Source: Roseiconus nitratireducens (GTDB lineage: Bacteria > Planctomycetota > Planctomycetia > Pirellulales > Pirellulaceae). Taken from it: a stretch of DNA of 64,000 nt. Position 1 is the first letter of the stretch. The number at the start of each line of letters is the position of its first letter. The translations under genes and the position numbers were made by a program. Under the pieces are notes generated by a model. That model had not been told where the DNA came from, did not search any database, and was given only the letters and a program-made list of their open reading frames with translations. This document shows positions 18,441 to 27,367 of this stretch, in pieces. The stretch lies in contig NZ_VWOX01000006.1 in NCBI RefSeq assembly GCF_008629675.1, positions 372,001 to 436,000 on the forward strand, given 5' to 3'.

Positions 18441-19379
18441 ATGCTCAAAAACTTTTCGCCCAAATCGCTTGGAATCAATGGCCGCCAAAGTGAGCTGATC
18501 GAGCTCGCCCTGACTTACGGCTTTCGGTCGATGGACATCGACATGTACGAATTGTTGCGTCGCTCGCAGCGGACGTCCGCCGACGATGCAGCGAAGTTCC
18601 TGCGTGCCGCATTGGGCGAAGGAATGGGCCGCCTGGAAGCGATCGGCGGGTTTCCGCTGGAAATTGACATGGACGCCGATGACGACGCATTCACCAGTCA
18701 GGTTGGTGCGTTGCACCCGCTAACCGAATTGGCGGCCGACTTGGGCGTCACGCGTGCCTACATCATGCTGCCCGCGTCGACCGACCGGTTGCCCTATCAC
18801 GAGTACTTCGAGAACCAACAAACCCGACTCGGTCAAATCGCCGAGGTGTTGGGCGCCAAGGACATCCAGTTGGGTGTGGGATTCAACGCCGAGAAAAAAC
18901 TGGCCAAGGACAAACAGTTCGACTTTGTCCGCAACGTCGAAGGCCTGATCGCGATCGTCAAGGCGGTCGGCAATCCCCAAGTCGGCTACGTGATCGACAC
19001 GTGGGACTGGGTGGTTGGCGACGGCGGCATGGACCAGTTGAGCGAAATCGCCGGGTCCGAAATTGTCGCGGTGCGTTTGGGAACGGTTGCCGAAGATGCC
19101 GACCCGGCGAATCTGACCCGCGCCGACCGTGTCCTGCCCACGTTGGAGGGAACGCTGAACCACGTCAGTGTTGTCAAACAACTGGCCTCGGCCGGCTTCG
19201 AAGGCCCCATCTCTCCCTCGGCATCGCCGATGCGTTACAAGGGGCAAACACGTGAGAACACGGTCAAGGAGGCTCAGGAAGCGATCGACGCGATCTGCAC
19301 CGAAGCCGGTGTGGAGGTCAAACCGCTGCCGATGGACCTGATCGAGGACATCCCGGTCGAACCGACGCCCGTTGCCTGA
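18441..19379 (+). CDS. Sugar phosphate isomerase/AP endonuclease 2-like TIM-barrel protein
   Basis: A 312-residue cytosolic protein of the xylose isomerase-like/AP endonuclease family 2 superfamily. ELIELALTYGFRSMDIDMYE is the first strand-helix unit with the conserved acidic end; GGFPLEIDMDADD, LTELAADLGVTRAYIML, GVGFNAE, GYVIDTWDWVVGD and EIVAVRLGTVAED supply further barrel strands, and the D/E/W residues fit a metal site. AGGA six bases before ATG 18441 supports the start. The exact reaction (isomerase, epimerase or nuclease) cannot be told from sequence. A perfect hairpin lies 24 bases after the stop. It seems monocistronic. Confidence 0.82.
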   Translation: MLKNFSPKSLGINGRQSELIELALTYGFRSMDIDMYELLRRSQRTSADDAAKFLRAALGEGMGRLEAIGGFPLEIDMDADDDAFTSQVGALHPLTELAADLGVTRAYIMLPASTDRLPYHEYFENQQTRLGQIAEVLGAKDIQLGVGFNAEKKLAKDKQFDFVRNVEGLIAIVKAVGNPQVGYVIDTWDWVVGDGGMDQLSEIAGSEIVAVRLGTVAEDADPANLTRADRVLPTLEGTLNHVSVVKQLASAGFEGPISPSASPMRYKGQTRENTVKEAQEAIDAICTEAGVEVKPLPMDLIEDIPVEPTPVA

Positions 19380-19380
19380 C

Positions 19381-19602
19381 CTAGGCTTCGGCGAACATCT
19401 CCCCGGCGGCACATCGGGCTGTGCCGCCGTTCTTGGCGTATCGGACCGCATCGATCGCCGGCCGCACGGCCGGCGTTGAGGTCCAGCAGGGGTTGCGCAA
19501 CCACTTTCCCCCGGCATTTAGCGGTATCGGAGTTTCAGCAACTCGCGAGTCGTTACGACCGGCGCATTCGCACCGACCGAGACGCGTGCGATGCGTCACC
19601 AT
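19381..19602 (-). CDS. Possible small hypothetical protein (doubtful)
   Basis: A 73-residue frame from ATG 19602. Its second half (NPCWTSTPAVRPAIDAVRY and ARCAAGEMFAEA) has strong GC3 bias and sensible composition, while the first half is Arg/Cys-rich and unconvincing. It could be the decayed end of a larger gene. Two hairpins (19404-19429 and 19457-19474) lie inside it. I recognise no family. This is the only gene-like content in the 316-base gap between the TIM-barrel and Wzz-like genes. Confidence 0.25.
   Translation of the reverse strand: MVTHRTRLGRCECAGRNDSRVAETPIPLNAGGKWLRNPCWTSTPAVRPAIDAVRYAKNGGTARCAAGEMFAEA
19404..19429 (+). terminator. Hairpin after the TIM-barrel gene
   Basis: A perfect 10-bp stem CGGCGGCACA/TGTGCCGCCG with loop TCGGGC, 24 bases after the stop codon at 19379. 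It is followed by TTCTTGG rather than a clean T run, so it is at best a weak intrinsic terminator or an mRNA 3'-end stabiliser. A second hairpin (GCCGGCCG/CGGCCGGC) is at 19457-19474. Confidence 0.45.
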
Positions 19603-19695
19603 CGGATCATCGCGGCCGATCGACGAGCCGCCGGCAAAGCGCTCCTAGGGTTCAGCGACCTTTTTTCGCGCTCCCAGCTTTGTAGAACGCCCGCT

Positions 19696-21195
19696 ATGTC
19701 TTCCGCGCCCATCCCCTGGAAACATGTTCGCAACGTTCTGATCTTATTCGCCCCCCTGTGGGTCGGGGCCATCCTGCTGTTCGGCACCATCGGCGTCACC
19801 TATTCGCTCCTGTCACCCGACATCTACTGTGCGCGTCAGCCGCTTGTGGTTCGCGACGAAGCCGGCAGCACGGTCGACCGGTTGGGACGATTCGCCAGCC
19901 AGACGGAATTGAAGGCGGCCCAGGAAACGATTCTGGAAATGGCTCAGAACCGGGAGGTGGTGGCCGCAGCGCTCCGCCAGATTGGTCCCCCGGACGACGA
20001 TTCCGCCCCCAATTGGCCGTCCATTCGCGACATTGACGAAACCATCAAGGAGTCGGTCAACATTCTTGCGCCCCAGGGTGCCGAGTTCGGGAACACGGAA
20101 GTGGTGTACCTGCAGGTTCAAGCCGAAGGCCCGGAACGTTCGATCGCTTTCTGCCGCGCGATGTTCGACAACCTGACGAAACACCTTCGTGATGTCCGCC
20201 GCGTGCGGGCCGACAGCGTGATCGTGGAACTCTCCCACGCTCGCGATTTGGCACGCCTCAATCTGGCTTCCGCGTCGGATCAAATGCAAGCGATGGAAAG
20301 CCGATTCGGTGCGGATCTGGCCGAGCTCCGGAATCTGAATGACAAGTTCAGCGGCGAAGGGTCGAACCGCCGCGCGCTTGAAGAAACCCAACAACAACTC
20401 CAACAAGCCGAATTGGAACTGGACAAGCTGGAATCGCTGCATCGCTTGCTGGTCGCCGGAGCCGAAGATCCACAAAACCTGCTGATCAGCGGTGGCGACC
20501 TGCTCAACAGCCAACCCTCTCTGCAACGCTTGAAAGACGGGTTGATCGACGCGCAGCTGAAATCCAGCCAACTGTCAGGCATCTACACCTTGGAGAACCC
20601 GAAACGCAAAGCAGCGATTGCGACGGAGCAGGAGATTCGCGAACGAATCATCCTGGAAACGCAATCGGTCATCGCTTCGATGCAACCCATGTTGCAGTTG
20701 CAACGAGCTCAAGTTGCGAAGCTGACCACCAAGAAAGACCAGCTTGCCCATCGACTGGAAGCCCTGGCGGAGGCTCGCGTGAGCTACGCCAAAGTTGACG
20801 CTGAACTGAAACAGCGCACCGAGCAGCTTGCCGCCGCGGAACAACGCCTGGCGGAGGCCAATGCCAGCCGATCGGCCGCCATGGCAACCAGCCTGGTCTC
20901 CCAATTGGGCCCCCCGCAGGTCTCCGACCGCCCCGTGGGTCCGGGGACCGCGACGATGACCTTCGGTTCGATGATGGCCGGATTGATCTTCGGCTTGGGA
21001 ACCGTCTTCCTGGTGGCTCCGGCACCGATCCAGGCGCATGGTCGCAGACGATGGAACGACCATCTTGAAGGCCATAACCGCAGGGCATCCGACCGAATTC
21101 GGCTGGCCGAGAAGCAACGTCGACGCGCGTCCGATGCTCTTCCGTCCCAAAACGCCCCCGGCAGCTCCGACGGAGCACCGATCGAAGCTCGCTAG
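19696..21195 (+). CDS. Wzz/GumC-like polysaccharide co-polymerase
   Basis: A 499-residue inner-membrane protein. Transmembrane helix 1 is near residues 15-37 (LFAPLWVGAILLFGTIGVTY) and helix 2 near 420-442 (MMAGLIFGLGTVFLVAPAP). Between them is a periplasmic alpha/beta base (DIYCARQPLVVRDEAGSTVD) and a long coiled coil rich in Gln/Leu/Glu (residues about 190-400, with EETQQQLQQAELELDKLESL). This is the layout of Wzz/PCP chain-length regulators for exported polysaccharide. No cytosolic tyrosine kinase domain is fused; the tail after helix 2 is a short basic/Arg-rich segment. It overlaps the next, convergent gene by four bases. No glycosyltransferase lies nearby. Confidence 0.82.
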   Translation: MSSAPIPWKHVRNVLILFAPLWVGAILLFGTIGVTYSLLSPDIYCARQPLVVRDEAGSTVDRLGRFASQTELKAAQETILEMAQNREVVAAALRQIGPPDDDSAPNWPSIRDIDETIKESVNILAPQGAEFGNTEVVYLQVQAEGPERSIAFCRAMFDNLTKHLRDVRRVRADSVIVELSHARDLARLNLASASDQMQAMESRFGADLAELRNLNDKFSGEGSNRRALEETQQQLQQAELELDKLESLHRLLVAGAEDPQNLLISGGDLLNSQPSLQRLKDGLIDAQLKSSQLSGIYTLENPKRKAAIATEQEIRERIILETQSVIASMQPMLQLQRAQVAKLTTKKDQLAHRLEALAEARVSYAKVDAELKQRTEQLAAAEQRLAEANASRSAAMATSLVSQLGPPQVSDRPVGPGTATMTFGSMMAGLIFGLGTVFLVAPAPIQAHGRRRWNDHLEGHNRRASDRIRLAEKQRRRASDALPSQNAPGSSDGAPIEAR

Positions 21196-22376
21196 ATCGA
21201 TGGACCAACGAAATAGTTGCGGTCGGGATTCGTATCGGGTTCAGGAAACCACGCTGCCAATTGTGCCGCTTGCCTTGCGGTCAGCCAACGCGCGGGCAAC
21301 AGCAACCGTTCCTTTCCGTCGCCCCCGACCAGAAGCAACCCCGTGATCGACCAGCGAAAATGCTCCAGGGCGGCATCATGGTAGGCATAGCAAACACGGT
21401 AGGGTGCGGCCGCCACAGCGACGCATTTCGGACTGAGCGACCAATAGAATTCACCGATCGAACTTCGCCCCAGAATCCATTGCCAGCCGCCGGCGATGAA
21501 AACCACGACCCCGATGGCTAAGGCCACCAACGCTCCGTTCTCGCGACCGACTTGCTGATCGCGGATGGCATAACCACGGGGGAATGCCATGGCACGGGAT
21601 GAAAGTGACATTCCAATCCCGATGGCAACCGCCAGCAATACGGCAGCCAGCACCAAGCAACAGGCGACACCCAGTTTTCGCCAACGCGCCCTCGGGGTGC
21701 CCGCGAAGTCGCGTTCGGAAAGTTCGCCGCGAATCTCCATCGTGTTTTGAAGCGACATCAATTCGCGGATGGCGGCGATGGGTTCTCGATTGATTGCTGG
21801 GGCTTCGTCGCCGTCAATGATGTCGCTATCCATCACCGGCACCGGCAACGTTGCAAACGGCATCGTGACCATCGTCGTTGCCCCCGCGCGGCGACAGCCA
21901 TGAGAGGACAACTTCGCCGCCACGGCGGCATGGGGACCATCGACGGCGATGAAATCATTGCTCAACCAACCGGCGACCGGTCCCGCAAAGCCCGGATAAT
22001 ACAACCAGAACCGCGACGACGGTCCAGACAAACTACTTAGCGCCCAACCGGACAGCAATCCGATGCCGACCGGAACCGCAATCATCGCCAAAGCCAACGA
22101 GGTCACACTGACGAATGCAGCGGCGATCGCCGCTGCGACAGCGAGGACGAAAAACAGCGTGTTCGACCGCATCGATACCCGGCGTTGGTGGAGCCCTTCC
22201 CGCGACCAGTCGGAGCGGAACCGCATCAAGTCCTGGCCGGATTGCGTCCCGCCTTTTGATGGCTCCTCGGCTACCGGAGCCGGCGGCTGGTAGGGGTTCA
22301 GTCCGCTTTCCACATCCGCCACGTTGGACGGAGGTGCTTCCGAATCCGATTTGCCATTCGCTGTTGTCACGACCAA
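21192..22376 (-). CDS. Hypothetical multi-pass membrane protein with NPYQPP motif
   Basis: About 394 residues. The N-terminus has a cytosolic tail with LNPYQPPAP, a short motif common at the start of planctomycete membrane proteins. Two adjacent membrane segments lie near residues 72-112 (TLFFVLAVAAAIAAAFVSV and ALAMIAVPVGIGLLSGWAL); two more lie near 238-262 and 285-308. The loops hold RFWLYYPGFAGPVAGWLSND and a C-terminal soluble part with LLLPARWLTARQAAQLAAWF. No family is recognised. The start is uncertain: TTG 22376 or GTG 22370. It begins 51 bases after the YhaN-like gene and may be the last member of that operon; its end overlaps the convergent Wzz-like gene. Confidence 0.7.
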   Translation of the reverse strand: MVVTTANGKSDSEAPPSNVADVESGLNPYQPPAPVAEEPSKGGTQSGQDLMRFRSDWSREGLHQRRVSMRSNTLFFVLAVAAAIAAAFVSVTSLALAMIAVPVGIGLLSGWALSSLSGPSSRFWLYYPGFAGPVAGWLSNDFIAVDGPHAAVAAKLSSHGCRRAGATTMVTMPFATLPVPVMDSDIIDGDEAPAINREPIAAIRELMSLQNTMEIRGELSERDFAGTPRARWRKLGVACCLVLAAVLLAVAIGIGMSLSSRAMAFPRGYAIRDQQVGRENGALVALAIGVVVFIAGGWQWILGRSSIGEFYWSLSPKCVAVAAAPYRVCYAYHDAALEHFRWSITGLLLVGGDGKERLLLPARWLTARQAAQLAAWFPEPDTNPDRNYFVGPSI

Positions 22377-22427
22377 CGAACCGTTGCAGCCAGTAAAGAC
22401 GACGCCTGCCGATGGGCACCACTCACC

Positions 22428-25400
22428 TTACACTGCCAGCCGATGCAAATGGAACTCTTCGGATGAAAGATTGCTCTCGGCCAACTCGATCAGGTGTCGG
22501 TGGTGTGTGAACAGAATCACCTGAGTCCGCAGTGAAAGTTGGGCAAATCGCTTCATTGCCGCCACCGTTCGTTCGTCGTCCAACTGGATCAAGCAGTCAT
22601 CAATCACGACCGGAACGGCTCGCCCCCCTTCCAACTGATGTTCCAACGATGCCAATCGCATCGCCAGGTAAAGCGCATCGGCGGTCCCCAAACTCATCGC
22701 TTCCACTGGCACGAGCGATTCCCCTTTACCTTCCTTCTGGATGCCGAACACGGTCGATCGGCCGCGATCATCGTATTCGGGTTTTAGCCCGACGTAGCGA
22801 CCGCAGGTCAAGTCGCGAAACGCTTCGCACGCCAACTTCAGGACCGGGCTCTCGTGTTCACGCCGATAGTGATCGATCGACTGACGAAGTATCAAGGACG
22901 CGATCCGCAGTTTGGCGTACTGTTGAGCCTCGCGTTGGATCCGTCCGCTGATCAACTGAATCTCCTGATTCAGTTCGGCCGCCCGGTCACCGCCATCGAT
23001 CGCATCCACCTCTCTCTTCAACCCACCGACCTGCCGTTGGGCTGCTTCACGACGCCGACGAAGGTCCGCAAGATCGGCCTGCAACCCCTCAATCTGTCGA
23101 TCCAATTCGGCGGGATCTTGCGATTGAACCCGTTCGACGAAGGATTCCAGATTCTCGCCCCGGGCGATCAAAGTCAATTGCGCCTCGGCTTGGCGAACAT
23201 CAGCCGCGGCCCGCAACTTTTCCTTCGCGCGACTTTCGATCTCGGGCAACGCCTCGGTTTGCTGCGTCCCCGCTTCGCGACACAACATCGACAATTCGCT
23301 GTCCGCGGCTGACAAGGTCGACGATTCGGTTCTCAACTCTTGTCGCAGCTCATCGCGTTCTCGCTCCAAGCGGCGATAATGCTCCGCTGCCGACTTGGCT
23401 TCCATCAATCGGCGATGCAACTCGCACGCGAGTTCCTCGCTGGATCCCGACGCCGTGATCGGAATTCCCAAGCGTTCTGCAAGCTGTGCGACTTGGTCCG
23501 CGTAGTTCGCATTGTCATCGTTGATGGACTCGATGCGGCCGATCAAAGCGTTGCGTTCCCTTCGCACCGCAAACATTTTCGAAATCTTCTTCAGACGCTT
23601 GGAAATCACCGCGGGACTGGAGTCCACTTTGCCGGAAAACGATTCGATCGCGTCCTTCCAGTCCCGGTCCCACTGTTCTCTTCTCTCGACACTCGTCTGG
23701 TGACGAGCCTCAGCTTTTGGAAGCTCCGCCGCGGTACGCTCACGCTGGTGTTTCAGTTCGATCAGGTTTTGCCGGACCTCGGACAGCTCCGCCCGCAGAC
23801 GGTTCGCATGGTCGTGCAGTGCCTCCAACGTCATTTCGTCCAGGTTGATTCGTTCCGTCGAAACGCCCCCTGCCATCACCGGGCTGGAAACCTGGCTCTG
23901 TTCGATCACGGAAACCAACCGCGAAGCGGCGCGGCGGATCCGAGATTCGGCCGCCGTCAGTTGGTGACCGCACTGTTGCAGCTGTCGGTGCCGGTCCACC
24001 AAACTTTCGTGCGACGCCTTCCAGGCTCGCATCGCACGCGGCTCCTGGGCCGAAATGCCGCAGTTCTCCCAAAGCTCCTGCCAAGCCTGTTCCGCGTCGG
24101 AAAGCTCCTTGTCCCGACTTTCACACAGCTGCTCGCACGCGGCCAATTCCGCGGCAACGCTCTCCAGTGAACGCTCCACAGCCGCCCTCTCCGCGACTTG
24201 CCGTTGATGCGACCGAATCCGATCGACCAGACGATCCGCCTGGCGGATCTCCCCGCGTGCCGCGCGAACCCTTTCGGGGAGCTGCTCCAGACGCTCGACG
24301 TCGGTCTCCAATGCGTCAACCGCGCGGTCGCGCAATTGCCTGGTCTCCTCCAACTCCTGCTCGGTGGGCAGGGGCAAATCGGATTGCAAACGCGACAGCT
24401 GATCCATCGCCTCCCGCTGGCGGTTCTGCAAATTCTGGCGTTGCGTGCGAGCGTCTTCGCAACCGCGTGTGCGTCGCGACAGAGACTCTTCGTGGCGCTC
24501 GATCCAGGCTTCCGGGGGAAGTTGAAGTTGAACAACTTCTTCCAACGCCATTGCCGGTAAGTTCAGCTGCGCCAACAACCCGGTGCATTCGGTTCGCAGC
24601 TCGTCCGACTGACGGGTGAGCTGTTCAGCCGTTTCCAGCAAAGCGGACGGCGCCCCAAGGTCCGCGAGAACGGCTTCGATCTGACCGGGATCGCGCTGGC
24701 TTGGAATCCGTTCCAGTTCGTCGTCCAGATCCGCCAATTGACGCCTCAGCGCCTGAACGTTTTCCGACGCGTCACGTTCTTCTTTACGCAACACTTCGTA
24801 GTCTCCGGCAAGCTCGTCCAGGCGGACTTGATCGGCATCACTGACGTGAAGTCTTTCGATGAGTGCATCAATCTGCTGGGCGTTCGACTGGTCAGGAACA
24901 TCGATCTGAAGGTCGCGCAGGTACTCTCGCAGGTGACGATCATGATTGCGAACCACCCCCTGCAACTCCACTTGTTCGCGGCATGCGACCTGCCGTGCGG
25001 CGACGTTTTGGAAATGCGAGACGATCGGTTGTTCGTATTCAATCAATTCCCAGCGGACCGCATCCTCGTCCAGACCAAGCTCGACTTCGGCCAGCTTGCT
25101 CCGGAGCTGTTCGACACGCTGCCGGCCGGTGTCCCGTTTGATCATCGCCTCACGACGACGACCGGAAAAATCCTCGTCCAGATCGGGCGTTTCCCGCAAT
25201 TCTTCCAGCCGTGCTTTTCCGGCTCGCCACGAGGGAACGATACGCAGGGCCTCGCGACAGGCCGACTGTCGTTCCAATTGACGTGAGATGTCGGCGATTT
25301 GCTCGTCCGCCTGGGTGGCAAGCTTTTCGGCGTCGGCAAGCTTCGTTCGCAGTTCGCGGTACTCTGCCGGAATCGTTTGCAAGGCACGGAGCTCTTTGCG

Positions 25401-25979
25401 TTTGTCATCCAACTGTTTGATTAGCTCGTTGATGAGCTTCTTCTTCCCGCGTTCCAAAAACAGCTCCTTACTCTCATTCTCCAGAGCCAGCTGGACCGCT
25501 TTCAGTTGCCCGACACCGGCTCCGGCGGCGAACAGGATTTCCCCCAATTCCCCCTTGCTGTCGACGACCGCCTGTCCGCCGGCGACCAATTCCGCGTGAG
25601 ACAGCCCGAAGCGGTGACGAAAGGTCTCCAGGTCAATCCCACCAAGCATGTCCGCCAGCAAGTTTTCATCGACCGGCGTCTTGTCATCGGCACCGTGTAA
25701 TTTCACTTTGCCGTTCTTGCGGCGGATGATTTCCAATGGCCCGTCGCGGTGATCAGATAGTTTTGCCCCCACGCGCAACTTGCTGTTGGCGTGGAGGTAA
25801 CTGTCCGGAGTCCGTGTCGGTATCCCGAACAGCAATGATTCGATGGCCCGCAGGCACGTCGACTTGCCGGATTCGTTCGGTCCGTAAACCAGATGAAATC
25901 GATGGGGCGCCGCGGAGAGGTCCAATGAAACATCCGTGAATCGCCCGAATGCTCGCAGATCCAGCCGTTCAATAATCAT
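22428..25979 (-). CDS. SbcC/YhaN-like ATPase (SMC-type, DNA repair)
   Basis: A 1183-residue ABC-ATPase with split head domains around a long coiled coil. The N-terminal head has Walker A GPNESGKST near residue 35. The arm runs from about 180 to 1000 with heptad-rich Glu/Arg/Leu/Gln. The C-terminal head has the signature MSLGTADALYLAMRL and Walker B VVIDDCLIQLDD, then a His-rich TQVILFTHHRHLIEL. This is the layout of Rad50/SbcC, closest in style to YhaN. The Rad50 zinc hook CxxC is not found at the coiled-coil centre; CEQLC has the wrong spacing. It should pair with the nuclease encoded upstream, whose stop overlaps its start as ATGA. Confidence 0.88.
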   Translation of the reverse strand: MIIERLDLRAFGRFTDVSLDLSAAPHRFHLVYGPNESGKSTCLRAIESLLFGIPTRTPDSYLHANSKLRVGAKLSDHRDGPLEIIRRKNGKVKLHGADDKTPVDENLLADMLGGIDLETFRHRFGLSHAELVAGGQAVVDSKGELGEILFAAGAGVGQLKAVQLALENESKELFLERGKKKLINELIKQLDDKRKELRALQTIPAEYRELRTKLADAEKLATQADEQIADISRQLERQSACREALRIVPSWRAGKARLEELRETPDLDEDFSGRRREAMIKRDTGRQRVEQLRSKLAEVELGLDEDAVRWELIEYEQPIVSHFQNVAARQVACREQVELQGVVRNHDRHLREYLRDLQIDVPDQSNAQQIDALIERLHVSDADQVRLDELAGDYEVLRKEERDASENVQALRRQLADLDDELERIPSQRDPGQIEAVLADLGAPSALLETAEQLTRQSDELRTECTGLLAQLNLPAMALEEVVQLQLPPEAWIERHEESLSRRTRGCEDARTQRQNLQNRQREAMDQLSRLQSDLPLPTEQELEETRQLRDRAVDALETDVERLEQLPERVRAARGEIRQADRLVDRIRSHQRQVAERAAVERSLESVAAELAACEQLCESRDKELSDAEQAWQELWENCGISAQEPRAMRAWKASHESLVDRHRQLQQCGHQLTAAESRIRRAASRLVSVIEQSQVSSPVMAGGVSTERINLDEMTLEALHDHANRLRAELSEVRQNLIELKHQRERTAAELPKAEARHQTSVERREQWDRDWKDAIESFSGKVDSSPAVISKRLKKISKMFAVRRERNALIGRIESINDDNANYADQVAQLAERLGIPITASGSSEELACELHRRLMEAKSAAEHYRRLERERDELRQELRTESSTLSAADSELSMLCREAGTQQTEALPEIESRAKEKLRAAADVRQAEAQLTLIARGENLESFVERVQSQDPAELDRQIEGLQADLADLRRRREAAQRQVGGLKREVDAIDGGDRAAELNQEIQLISGRIQREAQQYAKLRIASLILRQSIDHYRREHESPVLKLACEAFRDLTCGRYVGLKPEYDDRGRSTVFGIQKEGKGESLVPVEAMSLGTADALYLAMRLASLEHQLEGGRAVPVVIDDCLIQLDDERTVAAMKRFAQLSLRTQVILFTHHRHLIELAESNLSSEEFHLHRLAV

Positions 25980-27313
25980 GTTGCCTCCTGCGATCGATCG
26001 TGATGTTCGGCTGCGTCAGCCGCCTGATCTTCGGTCGGTTGCAGCCGCCCGAGGACATCGGCCGATGCGGCACTGAAAAGTTCTTCGATCCATTCCGGAT
26101 CGGTCATCGGAAACGCGGCTTGCTCGGATTCACCGAGCAATTCCTTCGGCAGTTTTCTGCCCAGGGGATTGAGTTCGGCGCCGATCACCGAAGCCAAGTC
26201 GGACGATTGCCGTAGTTCCTCGACCACGTGGGCAAAACTTTCCAAAGGTCCCTCCATCTCGGCGCGGACACCGCCTTCGGCGGGCAACTTTGTCCGCACC
26301 TTGACATCTTCCAACCAAACCTGATCGGCGCCGAAGGCCACACTGATCGACTGCAGATCCGCTCGCAACGCAGCCTGGTGCTGGTGAAGTGACGCGTGCA
26401 GTCGCGTGGCGCCCTGCAATCGCACTCGGGCGACCAACAGTCGGCCGTCCGCGGAATCGATCTGCGTGGCCAGCCAACTTTGATACCGATCACAGATCTC
26501 GTCGCGATGTTTCAAGGGGCTGACGTCAATGGTGCACTGTTGCCAACGGACCACGTCCAGCGCATGAAATTCGTATCGGCATCGGTTCTTTGCATCGACT
26601 TCCAGCAGGAGACAACCTTTTGGCCCACTCTCGCGAATGTGCCGACCTTGAATGTTCCCGCTGAAGACGATCGGCGCGCCACCCTCCAAGGCGTAATCAC
26701 CGCGTTGGTGAATATGCCCCAGCGCCCAGTAGTCGTATTGTTTGTCGGTCAACTGGGCCGCGGTGCAAGGTGCGTAGTGGGCATGGCCGGAATCGCCCTC
26801 CAGTCCCGTGTGCAGCAGTCCCAGGTTGAACATCCCGGTCACCGGCGGCGGGTACCGCTCGGCCAGGTTGGCACGCTCGGCACGAGAACGAAACGATTGT
26901 CCGTGGACCGCGAACCCCAGATCCTCGAACAGGCGTGTTTCCGGTTGCCCCGTTTGCAGAAAAATCTCGCTTCCGTCGGGGTTCTTTGGAAGCGGCAGGG
27001 AAGCCGTCATCTGATTGGCTGCGTCGTGGTTTCCTCGGATGACCAACAACGGGATTCCCGCACGCACCAATTTCGCGGCTTGGCCGACAAACGCCAATCC
27101 CGTGTTTTGATCGACCCAATCGCCGTCGTACAAGTCCCCGGCGATCACCACCAGATCCACCTGCTCTTCGATCGCCAAGCGAGTTAACGACTCCATCGCG
27201 CGACGTGTCGCCCCGCGGATCCGATCGACCGGCGCGTTTTCGTACTGGTCCAACTTTTGGAGCGGGCTATCCAAATGGATATCCGCCGCGTGCAAGATTC
27301 TACGATCACCCAA
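25976..27313 (-). CDS. SbcD/YhaO-like DNA repair exonuclease
   Basis: A 445-residue metallophosphoesterase of the Mre11/SbcD/YhaO group. ILHAADIHLDSPL, VDLVVIAGDLYDGDW, LLVIRGNHDAANQ, GLLHTG and YWALGHIHQRG give the ordered metal ligands (D-x-H, GD, GNHD, H, GHxH). The C-terminal third should form the ATPase-contact capping domain. The start is TTG 27313, since the DIH motif is almost at the N-terminus and no ATG precedes it; GGAGAGGA lies about nine bases upstream. It ends with an ATGA overlap into the YhaN-like gene, so the two subunits are co-translated. It follows the AddA-like gene after 54 bases. Confidence 0.9.
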   Translation of the reverse strand: MGDRRILHAADIHLDSPLQKLDQYENAPVDRIRGATRRAMESLTRLAIEEQVDLVVIAGDLYDGDWVDQNTGLAFVGQAAKLVRAGIPLLVIRGNHDAANQMTASLPLPKNPDGSEIFLQTGQPETRLFEDLGFAVHGQSFRSRAERANLAERYPPPVTGMFNLGLLHTGLEGDSGHAHYAPCTAAQLTDKQYDYWALGHIHQRGDYALEGGAPIVFSGNIQGRHIRESGPKGCLLLEVDAKNRCRYEFHALDVVRWQQCTIDVSPLKHRDEICDRYQSWLATQIDSADGRLLVARVRLQGATRLHASLHQHQAALRADLQSISVAFGADQVWLEDVKVRTKLPAEGGVRAEMEGPLESFAHVVEELRQSSDLASVIGAELNPLGRKLPKELLGESEQAAFPMTDPEWIEELFSAASADVLGRLQPTEDQAADAAEHHDRSQEAT

Positions 27314-27367
27314 GGTTTTCTGTCCTCTCCTGCTCCCAATCGATCAATGACGCTGAACTTTGCACCG